Source of the DNA: Bifidobacterium saimiriisciurei | Lineage (GTDB): Bacteria; Actinomycetota; Actinomycetes; Actinomycetales; Bifidobacteriaceae | Direction of reading: 5' to 3' | Assembly: GCF_010667655.1 (NCBI RefSeq) | Contig: NZ_WHZU01000003.1 | Coordinates: 147,971 to 211,970, forward strand | DNA length: 64,000 nt | Part shown: positions 1 through 6,477 of the stretch, one piece after another | Position numbering within the stretch: position 1 is the first letter of the stretch | Layout of the letters: every line of letters starts with the position of its first letter | The notes under the pieces: generated by a model | What the model saw: the letters and a program-made list of their open reading frames with translations, nothing else | What the model was told of the DNA's origin: nothing | Database searches by the model: none | Position numbers and translations under genes: made by a program

Positions 1-338
1 TTGGTGAAGAACGTGGCCAGACCGGAGATAATGGCAAGGAAGCAGCTTCCCCACCATGCCCAAGTACGCTTGTAGCCTCGACCAATGCTATCGGCGACAA
101 CGCCGATAATCGCGGCACCGAGCAGAGTGCCGATGAAGTTCAGCGAGCTGATGAAACCGCCTTGCGTGGAGTTCATGCCGAACTCCTTCATGATGGCGGG
201 AAGCACGGTGGGCAGAATCTGTCTGTCGATGGAAATCAACAGCATGGAGCTGGTGCCGATGGCCAACATGCCCCAGGAGACCGGATGCGCCTTGGGCAAC
301 CAAGAGCTCTTGGTTTGCACTCCCTGACTATTGCTCAT
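1..338 (-). CDS. MFS transporter, N-terminal part (runs off the window)
   Basis: The visible ~112 residues begin MSNSQGVQTKSSWLPKAHP. A first membrane segment follows (GMLAIGTSSMLLISIDRQIL), then TM2 and the MFS signature loop between TM2 and TM3 (GVVADSIGRGYKR, fitting the G-x3-D-x2-G-R-x-R/K pattern). This is a 12-TM major facilitator carrier for a small organic solute, probably a sugar or sugar acid. The start at 338 has AAAGGAAAG about 5 nt upstream. It lies downstream of the zinc dehydrogenase on the same strand, so the two are probably co-transcribed. The substrate is inferred only from the neighbours. The C-terminal three quarters lie outside the window. Confidence 0.85.
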   Translation of the reverse strand, partial: MSNSQGVQTKSSWLPKAHPVSWGMLAIGTSSMLLISIDRQILPTVLPAIMKEFGMNSTQGGFISSLNFIGTLLGAAIIGVVADSIGRGYKRTWAWWGSCFLAIISGLATFFT

Positions 339-435
339 ATTCTTTCCTTTTTCTCTACATCGTTGAGGAGAAATCCCATCTCCCACCGCTGGCCGCATTG
401 CCTACTGGCGATGGGAAAAGAGGAATCGTTGTTGA

Positions 436-495
436 TGGGGAGGTCACATCAGAAGGCCTCCCCACAGGCGCTGCGAAGCATTAATTTCCGCAGCG
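436..495 (-). promoter_or_regulatory. Two hairpins between the dehydrogenase and MFS genes
   Basis: Two inverted repeats sit in the 169-bp gap. TGGGGAGG/CCTCCCCA spans 436-464 and CGCTGCG/CGCAGCG spans 469-495. Neither is followed by a T run on the minus strand. They look more like an intercistronic processing or partial termination site than a full terminator. The role is inferred. Confidence 0.35.
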
Positions 496-507
496 AACAC
501 GTAGGGC

Positions 508-1530
508 TCAGTCCTCGAAGGTGAGGACCAGCTTCTTGACCTGCTCGGGATGCTCGTGCATGAGGTCGATGCCCTCCTGCACCTTCTCGAACGGAATCAC
601 GTGGGTGACGAGGCCGTCGTCACCGATGACGCCTTCCTCCAGCAGACGGATGATGGGATCGAACTGGAAGGCCTGCAGGCGGGAGCCCACCACGGTGAGC
701 TGCTTGGCCATGAACGGCTTCTGCGCAATCGGGACCGGGGTCCCGTCCATGCCGAGCACCACGATAGTGCCGGCCACGGAGACGAGGTCGAAGCTCTTCT
801 GGAACGTCTGCGGCAGGCAGGCGGCATCGATGACGATATTCGCCATCTCCCCGCCGGTCCACTCGTACACCGCCTCGACCAAGTCCTCCTTCGCGGGATT
901 GACCACCACGTCGGCGCCGCTGGCCTTCGCGAACTCCAGTTTGTCATCGACCACATCGGAGACCATGACCGTGGCGCCCTTGACCTTGCAGATGCGGGTC
1001 AGCGCAATGCCGATCGGACCGGCGCCGTGGATGAACACACGGTCCGCCGCCCCGACCTGGCCACGCGTGGACGACTGTCCGGCGATGGTGTAGGGCTCGG
1101 CGAGCACGGCCGTGGTCCACGGGATGTCCTTGCGGATCTTGTGGGCCTGGATGTTCTTGATGACCAGATACTCCTGCTGACCGCCGTCGACGTGCACGCC
1201 GTTGACCTTGAGATCCTCACTCACGTTCGGCATGCCGCGACGCACCGCATAGCTCTTGCCCGAATAGGTGATCGGCTCGATGACGATGTGATCGCCCGGC
1301 TCGAGATCCTTGACGGCATCGCCGAACTCGACGACCTCACCGACCATCTCATGGCCCATCACACGCGGGAACTTCGCGAACGGATTCTCTCCGGCGAGCA
1401 TGTGTATGTCGGAACCACACACACCCACGGCGCGAATCTTCACCAATACCTCGTCCGCCGCCTTGATTTCGGGCATTGGACGCTCTTCGATGCGAAGATC
1501 ATTGGGGCCGTAAACGACTGCTGCTTTCAT
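508..1530 (-). CDS. Zinc-type alcohol/polyol dehydrogenase (MDR family) lacking structural-zinc cysteines
   Basis: This 340-residue medium-chain dehydrogenase should oxidise a sugar alcohol or sugar acid with NAD(P). Catalytic-zinc ligands are present: Cys38 in VGVCGSD, His60-Glu61 in MGHE and Glu145 in LAEP. The Rossmann motif GAGPIG is at 169-174. The structural-zinc lobe keeps its scaffold (RRGMPNV) and the exact C-x2-C-x2-C-x7-C spacing, but the four positions are Ser90, Ser93, Val96 and Ser104. Overall it resembles L-galactonate/L-threonine-type dehydrogenases. It is divergent from the aldolase gene at 2031, with a palindrome-rich gap between them, and precedes the MFS gene. The precise substrate is unknown. 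Confidence 0.85.
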   Translation of the reverse strand: MKAAVVYGPNDLRIEERPMPEIKAADEVLVKIRAVGVCGSDIHMLAGENPFAKFPRVMGHEMVGEVVEFGDAVKDLEPGDHIVIEPITYSGKSYAVRRGMPNVSEDLKVNGVHVDGGQQEYLVIKNIQAHKIRKDIPWTTAVLAEPYTIAGQSSTRGQVGAADRVFIHGAGPIGIALTRICKVKGATVMVSDVVDDKLEFAKASGADVVVNPAKEDLVEAVYEWTGGEMANIVIDAACLPQTFQKSFDLVSVAGTIVVLGMDGTPVPIAQKPFMAKQLTVVGSRLQAFQFDPIIRLLEEGVIGDDGLVTHVIPFEKVQEGIDLMHEHPEQVKKLVLTFED

Positions 1531-1630
1531 TGTTATGCTTTCCTTCCGTCTCGAAAATGAATGTTGCGTTCGTTTGATTCATCACTGAATTTCGAAACGG
1601 TCATTCACCCGAGACAAGCTGAGGAAAGCT

Positions 1631-1659
1631 GGTAATCAGGCATGTTGCGCCTGATAACC
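1631..1659. promoter_or_regulatory. Imperfect palindrome, candidate operator
   Basis: The arms GGTAATCAGGC and GCCTGATAACC (10 of 11 paired) are separated by 7 nt. The site lies in the 500-bp divergent region between the dehydrogenase and the aldolase, about 100 bp upstream of the dehydrogenase start. It could be a regulator site or a cruciform; the assignment is inferred from position and symmetry. Confidence 0.35.
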
Positions 1660-1772
1660 GCTTCACTGTCAATCATGCGCACTCCTTTCACTTCTTCGTT
1701 GAAGCCGACGTGCATTACTGCATGCCATTGAAATTGATGGATATACCAATGATGAAATATCCTCAGACGAAG

Positions 1773-1798
1773 CCCCCCCCCCGAACAACTTCGTTCGG
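1773..1798. repeat. Ten-C homopolymer followed by a short hairpin
   Basis: A run of ten C residues (1773-1782) leads into CCGAAC-AACTTC-GTTCGG. Mononucleotide tracts of this length are slippage-prone. It is roughly 245 bp from both divergent start codons, so any effect would be on promoter spacing rather than on reading frame. Confidence 0.5.
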
Positions 1799-1828
1799 AA
1801 GGCAACGTCGGAGTACCTGCACACTCGT

Positions 1829-1858
1829 TGTATTTTTTGAATACATCTTGTATACAAG
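1829..1858. promoter_or_regulatory. CTTGTATACAAG palindrome, candidate GntR-type operator
   Basis: CTTGTATACAAG (1847-1858) is a perfect 12-bp palindrome. A looser copy, TGTATT-N5-AATACA, lies just upstream at about 1830-1845. TTGTATACAA is typical of GntR-family operators. No GntR gene is in the window, so the regulator would be encoded elsewhere. The site is placed to control the aldolase, the dehydrogenase or both. Confidence 0.45.
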
Positions 1859-2030
1859 TTGTGTAATTAGAATAACAGTTCGATAACGAAGCACCAAATC
1901 GTGATAGAAATATGTCAACGACACCAATGTTTTCAATGATGACGACGGCGTGTCGCATAACGGCAACCAGTCGTCGGCCAAGAGGAAAGCCTTCCCCGAC
2001 CGCGACGCCCAAGCAAAGGAGCACACGAAC

Positions 2031-2927
2031 ATGACCGTACGATTCGAGGGAATATACTGCCCTTCCATCACCATCACCCACGACGACGGCACACTCGACC
2101 TCGAATTATGGGGGGAACATCTCGACCACCTCATCGAAGCAGGAATCGACGGCGTGCTGGTCTTCGGCAGCATCGGCGAATTCTTCGCGTTCCCGTTGGA
2201 GACGAAGAAGCGCGCGGTCGAATTCGCCGTACGGCATGTGGCCGGCCGCATGAGCGTGCTCGTCGGCATCGGCGACACGAACATCGACGACGTCGTCGAC
2301 TTCGCGAAATTCTGCGAGCAGACGGGCGCCGATGCACTGGTGGCGGTCAGCCCCTACTACTTCGGCCCCAACGACGCGGCCGCCGAACGGTATTTCACCA
2401 CAGTGTCCAAGGCCACCGACCTGCCTGTCATCCTCTACAACTTCCCCGCCCGCACCGGCAACGACCTCAGCCCGCAGCTCGTGGCGCAGCTTCAGCGGCA
2501 GTGCCCCACCATCGTCGGCATCAAGGACACCGTGGACACCATCAGCCATACACGCAAGGTCATCAGCGCGGTCAGACCGGCGAATCCCGATTTCTCGGTG
2601 CTCTCCGGCTATGACGAGTACTACCTGGTCAACCGGGTCTCCGGCGGCAACGGCGTACTGTGCGGACTGACCAATGTGGAGCCGGAGACGTTCGTCACCA
2701 TGCACCGCGCATATCAGGCCGGAGACTACGCCACGGCGGTGAAGGCGGCCCAGCGCATCAGCCATCTCATGGCCATCTACGATTGCGCGGACCTGTTCAT
2801 TTCGGCGATCAAGGGAGCCGTCAAGGCCAAGGGACTGCCGATCTCCACCCTCGTTCGCGAACCGGCCGTACAGCTCACCGATGAACAGTACGAGACGATT
2901 CGCCAGCTGTGCCGGCAGGATGACTGA
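2031..2927 (+). CDS. Dihydrodipicolinate synthase-family 2-keto acid aldolase
   Basis: A 298-residue class I aldolase of the DapA/NanA/KDG-aldolase superfamily. It shows GSIGE (46-50, pyruvate-binding loop), catalytic Tyr136 in YNFPARTG and Schiff-base Lys165 in GIKDT. The start at 2031 is chosen because AAAGGAG lies 8 nt upstream; an in-frame extension to 1950 has no such site. In lysine synthesis DapA normally sits with dapB. Here the partners are a sugar dehydrogenase, an MFS carrier and a YhcH protein, so reversible cleavage of a 2-keto-3-deoxy sugar acid to pyruvate plus an aldehyde is more likely. The exact substrate (for example a deoxy-fuconate, gluconate or galactonate derivative) cannot be read from sequence. 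Confidence 0.85.
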   Translation: MTVRFEGIYCPSITITHDDGTLDLELWGEHLDHLIEAGIDGVLVFGSIGEFFAFPLETKKRAVEFAVRHVAGRMSVLVGIGDTNIDDVVDFAKFCEQTGADALVAVSPYYFGPNDAAAERYFTTVSKATDLPVILYNFPARTGNDLSPQLVAQLQRQCPTIVGIKDTVDTISHTRKVISAVRPANPDFSVLSGYDEYYLVNRVSGGNGVLCGLTNVEPETFVTMHRAYQAGDYATAVKAAQRISHLMAIYDCADLFISAIKGAVKAKGLPISTLVREPAVQLTDEQYETIRQLCRQDD

Positions 2928-2999
2928 CAAGCGATTATCACAAATAGGGAACTCACCGAATCGCCGTAGCGATGAAATTCGCAGCGTCAAACACCCGTC

Positions 3000-3280
3000 A
3001 ATGGACTACAGCACATTTTTAGAAAAGTGCATTGCAATTCATGAAAATCAGATGGATTCCGATGGACTGCGGCGCATATCGGGCATTTTGCAACGCAGTC
3101 CATCAAAAATCCGCAGGACGAAAACCAGAACCGTTGCAATTATGCGGTTTCTTGGCCACGGATGATTCTCGGCCGATGGACTGCGCCGTTTTTTCAACGA
3201 AAAACGCCGCAGTCCATGGGAATCAGGCCGATATCGATGGATTGCGACGCAAAACGGCGCATACACGACGCAGTCCATCG
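3000..3280. repeat. Palindrome array, motif GATGGACTGCG
   Basis: Three clear palindromic units occur. 3061-3104 has arms GATGGACTGCG/CGCAGTCCATC. 3176-3217 has 18-nt arms starting ATGGACTGCGCC, a 6-nt loop and one arm mismatch. 3235-3280 has arms CGATGGATTGCG/CGCAGTCCATCG. Weaker units fit at about 3000 (AATGGACTACAG) and about 3118. Successive anchors lie 61, 57, 57 and 61 bp apart. The array fills the space between the convergent aldolase and YhcH genes. No ORF is credible here. Confidence 0.75.
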
Positions 3281-3294
3281 CGTCGGGTCAAAAC

Positions 3295-3753
3295 TCAGAC
3301 CGGGACCTTGACGACGACCTTGCGGACGTGCTCGCGGCTGCCGGGGTTGGCGGAACAGCGCGGCTTGTGCGCGTCCTCCGGAGCGACCACGACGAACGAG
3401 CCGGCCTCGAGCAGCAGGCCGCCGTCGATGGCCGGATCGTCATACAGTGAAAGATCGGTGTCGTCGTCACGCTCGTGCAGCACGAGTCCGTTGCGCTTGC
3501 ACAGGTACACGCGCTCGCGGCCCTCGATGACATAATGCACGTCGAAGAAATGATCGTGGGTCTCGAAACGGCCTTCGTCGGCCTCGCGGGTGTCGTATTC
3601 CTGCACATAGGCGACGCTGTGCGAGCCTTCGATCGGGTACGTGCCCGGCTCGAGCGATGAGAGCGCCGGGTCGCGCAGCCAGGCGTAGACGGTCTTGAAT
3701 TCGTCGTCGCAGTAGTCGTATCGTTCCGCGGCGTCGATGCCAGCAGCGAACAT
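3295..3753 (-). CDS. YhcH/YjgK/YiaL family protein (sugar anomerase-like cupin)
   Basis: The 152-residue protein matches the small beta-barrel YhcH/EbgC/NanQ family. It has the metal-site motif HDHFFDVHYVIEG near residues 66-78 and a late PEDAHKP histidine. Characterised relatives open or interconvert sugar anomers (for example N-acetylneuraminate) or accompany beta-galactosidase. The start at 3753 has AAAGGA 7-8 nt upstream. It is convergent with the aldolase at 2031, from which the palindrome array separates it. Family assignment is strong; the sugar is unknown. Confidence 0.85.
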   Translation of the reverse strand: MFAAGIDAAERYDYCDDEFKTVYAWLRDPALSSLEPGTYPIEGSHSVAYVQEYDTREADEGRFETHDHFFDVHYVIEGRERVYLCKRNGLVLHERDDDTDLSLYDDPAIDGGLLLEAGSFVVVAPEDAHKPRCSANPGSREHVRKVVVKVPV

Positions 3754-4010
3754 GTGGATTCCTTTCGTTCGATGGTGGAATTATCCGCCGTCCACCTTAC
3801 TCGGAAGAGACCCAAGGAATGGAATCGGTTTCACGAATCGGCGGCCACATGCCACCGGACGAATCGCACAGGGCAGGATTCCAATCGGAGCGATCAAAAC
3901 CCCGAACGAAGCCACGGCCCGAACGGGACCGCAACCCAAAACGGAACCGCAACCCAAAACGAAGCAGCAGATCAACTGGAGCCGCACTCCACCGAGGGAA
4001 AACAAACAGA
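3754..4010. other. Non-coding stretch with an 18-bp tandem repeat
   Basis: The stretch upstream of the YhcH gene holds its promoter region and two tandem copies of an 18-bp unit beginning ACCGCAACCCAAAACG (3928-3945 and 3946-3963). I see no ORF with a ribosome binding site here. Confidence 0.5.
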
Positions 4011-4041
4011 GGCCCGGAACATCACGAGGATGTTCCGGGCC
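4003..4041 (-). terminator. Rho-independent terminator of the surface-protein gene
   Basis: The arms GGCCCGGAACATC (4011-4023) and GATGTTCCGGGCC (4029-4041) pair perfectly. Reading the minus strand, they are followed by the T-rich TCTGTTTGTTTT. It lies 140 bp beyond the stop codon of the gene ending at 4180. Confidence 0.7.
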
Positions 4042-4179
4042 CCCTTGGGCTAATGGCCGTTAGGCCATACATCCGGCACGGAATCATTTCGAAGGCGATT
4101 CCATGCCTTCAACTGCATGTGAAGAAGCTTGACCGGACACCAACCCAAGTATGAGAATCCCGGATTGGACCGTTACCGG

Positions 4180-6111
4180 TCAGGCGCGCTTGCGCAGCTG
4201 CAGGACGACGGCGGCACCGGCGAGTGCGACGACGGCGAACACGGCCACACCGGCGACGGCGGAACCGGTCTTGCTCAGGGTGGCACCGGTGTTCTGCTTT
4301 GCGGCGGCCTTCTTGGCCTCGGCCTGCTTCGTCTCGCTCTTCTTCGCTTCGGCCTTCTGGGCCGGGGTGAGGGTGGCGGCGGGCACGACCTTGGTCCACT
4401 GGGCCACGAGCTTGTACACGTCACCGCTCACGGTGTCCGTGGACTTCACTGCGGTGCCGTCCTTGTCGGTGCCGGTCTCGGCGTAGGCCCAGCCGGCCAG
4501 CTTGTAGCCGTCACGCTTGAGGGTGGAGGAGGTCGGCAGCTTGTCGAGGATGGTCTCGCCCTTGCCGAGCTGCAGGGAGAAGTCACCGGTCTCGCCATCG
4601 ATGTTGCCGCCGTTCGTGTTGTACACGACCGTGTACTGGGCGACGTTCATGTTCGGGTCGACGTCCGCGGCATCCCACAGCGCGACGATATGCTCGTCGG
4701 CGGAGAACACATCGTCCTTGCCGACGGTCGTGTTCGTGCCATGCGCCTTGGTGTCGGCGTAGTGCCAGCCGCGGAAGGTGTAGCCGTCACGCTTGAGCTC
4801 AGGCAGCACGGACAGCACGTTCTGGTTCTCGCCGACGGTGTACTGCACGTCACCGTACTGGCCCTTGAACTCGCCGTTCTGAATCTCGCCGCCGTTGGTG
4901 GACACGGTCAGCGTGTAGGTCTTGACGGAGGCGCCGGGATCGACCACGGACAGATCCCATGTGGCGTAGACGGCGACGTCACCGGAGATGACATCGTTCT
5001 CGCCGACGGCGGTGGAGGTGCCGTGGCCCGTCGCATCGGCGTAGTGCCAGCCGTGGAAGTCGAAGCCGTCACGCTTGAGCTCAGGCAGCACGGACGACAG
5101 CTTCTCGCCCTCGCCGACGGTGAGCTGCACGTCACCGGACTCGCCCTTGAACTCGCCGTCCTGGATGGTGCCGCCGTTGGTGGACACGGTCAGCGTGTAG
5201 GTCTTGACGGAGGCGCCGGGGTCGACGTCGGCCAGGTCCCACGTGGCGTAGACGGCGACATCGCCCTTGACGACATCGTCGGCGCCGACGGCGGTGGAGG
5301 TGCCGACGGCCACGGTGTCGGTGTAGTGCCAGCCGCGGAAGGTGTAGCCGTCGCGCTTGAGCTCAGGCAGCACGGACGACAGCTTCTCGCCCTCGCCGAC
5401 GGTGAGCTGCACGTCACCGGACTCGCCCTTGAACTCGCCGTTCTGGATCACACCGCCCTTGGTGGACACGGTCACCGTGTGCGTGGTCACGCCCATGCCG
5501 GGATCGACCTCGGCGGCGGTCCACTTGGCGAACACGGAGACGTTGCCGGTCACCGTATCGGTAGCGCCGACGGCCTTGCCGTTCTCGTAGTACCAGCCGC
5601 CGAACACGTAATCGAGACGGTTCAGCGTCGGCAGCGAAGCGGACAGGTTGGCGCCCTCGGTGAGGGTGAGCTGCACGTCACCGGACTGGCCGGCGAACTC
5701 ACCGTTCTGGATCACACCGCCCTTGGTGGATACGATCACGGTGTGCTTGACGGGGGCCGGGGCGGCGACGTCCTTCAGCACGGCGTCGAGCGTGGCGCCG
5801 GGAACGCCGGCGACGTTCGTGGCCTTGAACTCGGGCTCGCCGATCTTGGCGCCGGTGTTCACGCGCTGGCCGTTCAGCGTCCAGTAATCAATGGCCTTGC
5901 CTTCCGGCACGTCAACGGAACGCTCGACGTTGGCGAATGCGGTGGCGACGGTCGCGTCGCAGCTGGTCTGAGATGCGACGATATACGTATTCACACGGAA
6001 ATTGACCGTGCATTCATTTGCGGGGTTCTCTTCGGCCTGCGCGGTAAACGGTGCCGAAACCGTCAGAGCGGCCACTGCTGCGACACCCGCAATAACCTTC
6101 TTGAAACTCAT
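4180..6111 (-). CDS. Cell-wall-anchored InlB B-repeat surface protein
   Basis: The 643-residue precursor has a Sec signal peptide (about 1-26, ending AQA), an N-terminal region with two cysteines (Cys34, Cys51), and five Listeria-Bacteroides (InlB B/Flg_new) repeats at about 123-197, 210-291, 305-385, 399-479 and 493-572. Each repeat carries a signature such as LKRDGYTFRGWHY. An Ala/Lys-rich wall-spanning stretch follows, then the sorting signal LSKTG (612-616), a membrane segment (618-636) and an RKRA tail. The motif departs from LPXTG at the proline position. The central repeats are nearly identical at DNA level with a 282-bp period. A role in adhesion to host or mucus is inferred from architecture. 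Confidence 0.9.
   Translation of the reverse strand: MSFKKVIAGVAAVAALTVSAPFTAQAEENPANECTVNFRVNTYIVASQTSCDATVATAFANVERSVDVPEGKAIDYWTLNGQRVNTGAKIGEPEFKATNVAGVPGATLDAVLKDVAAPAPVKHTVIVSTKGGVIQNGEFAGQSGDVQLTLTEGANLSASLPTLNRLDYVFGGWYYENGKAVGATDTVTGNVSVFAKWTAAEVDPGMGVTTHTVTVSTKGGVIQNGEFKGESGDVQLTVGEGEKLSSVLPELKRDGYTFRGWHYTDTVAVGTSTAVGADDVVKGDVAVYATWDLADVDPGASVKTYTLTVSTNGGTIQDGEFKGESGDVQLTVGEGEKLSSVLPELKRDGFDFHGWHYADATGHGTSTAVGENDVISGDVAVYATWDLSVVDPGASVKTYTLTVSTNGGEIQNGEFKGQYGDVQYTVGENQNVLSVLPELKRDGYTFRGWHYADTKAHGTNTTVGKDDVFSADEHIVALWDAADVDPNMNVAQYTVVYNTNGGNIDGETGDFSLQLGKGETILDKLPTSSTLKRDGYKLAGWAYAETGTDKDGTAVKSTDTVSGDVYKLVAQWTKVVPAATLTPAQKAEAKKSETKQAEAKKAAAKQNTGATLSKTGSAVAGVAVFAVVALAGAAVVLQLRKRA
4645..5460 (-). 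repeat. 282-bp near-identical tandem coding repeats
   Basis: Three consecutive units of the surface-protein gene share long identical stretches offset by 282 bp (for example 4908-5135 against 5190-5417). They encode GWHY-containing repeats. Unequal crossing-over would add or remove whole 94-residue units without changing frame. Confidence 0.75.
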
Positions 6112-6233
6112 AATTGGACCTCGACAGTACTTCCTACTATCTCCTTATATAAACCATCCCAATAGGAAGCCTTCGAAAATCCCCTGGGAGCTGCGCGACC
6201 CCTCTTCACTTGAACCGCACGGTGAAAAAAATA

Positions 6234-6242
6234 CCCCCCCCC
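6234..6242. repeat. Nine-C/G homopolymer upstream of the surface-protein gene
   Basis: Nine C residues on the plus strand (G on the transcribed strand) follow an A7 run about 125 bp upstream of the surface-protein start at 6111. The position is compatible with slippage-driven promoter variation; this is inferred. Confidence 0.5.
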
Positions 6243-6285
6243 ATGACAATCTCGTGATTAACGGCCGAATACAAGCCGAATACAA

Positions 6286-6330
6286 ATGGAGGGGCGGGCG
6301 CCGACGATGGTTCGGCCCCCGCCCCTCCAT
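6286..6330 (-). terminator. GC-rich hairpin, likely pnp terminator
   Basis: The arms ATGGAGGGGCGGGCGCCGA and TCGGCCCCCGCCCCTCCAT pair almost perfectly. On the minus strand they are followed by ATTTGTATT. The site lies 136 bp downstream of the pnp stop, beyond the duplicated gene end. Confidence 0.6.
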
Positions 6331-6345
6331 GGGTCAGGTCACATG

Positions 6346-6477
6346 CGGATCCGTGAGAGGACCATCAGTCCTCGAATGCCGAGCCGTCAAACGGAGAGCC
6401 CAGTGGGCTCTCCTTAGGCGAGGGGAGCGACCGCCAAGGTCGCGCACGGATCCGTGAGAGGACCATCAGTCCTCGAA
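6346..6477 (-). repeat. Duplicated 3' end of pnp around a hairpin element (family B)
   Basis: An identical 31-bp block occurs at 6346-6376 and 6447-6477. The second copy contains the last pnp codons (Phe-Glu-Asp-stop) and 19 bp beyond. Between them, 6381-6447 carries an element that starts GAGCCGTCAAACGG, has the hairpin GGAGAGCC-CAGT-GGGCTCTCC, and ends AGGGGAGCGACCGCC and CGCGCAC. Versions of the same element lie at the fas and rne gene ends. The block also forms GAGGAC-TGAT-GGTCCTC across the stop codon. Confidence 0.8.

Noticed and set aside
2031..2927. Lysine-pathway dapA
   Set aside because: It has the family fold, but the neighbours are sugar-acid genes and dapB is absent; a true dapA is expected elsewhere.
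3000..3280. Tandem Rho-independent terminators
   Set aside because: Most units lack a T run and several lie far from a gene end; one unit could terminate transcription, but the array is not explained by that.
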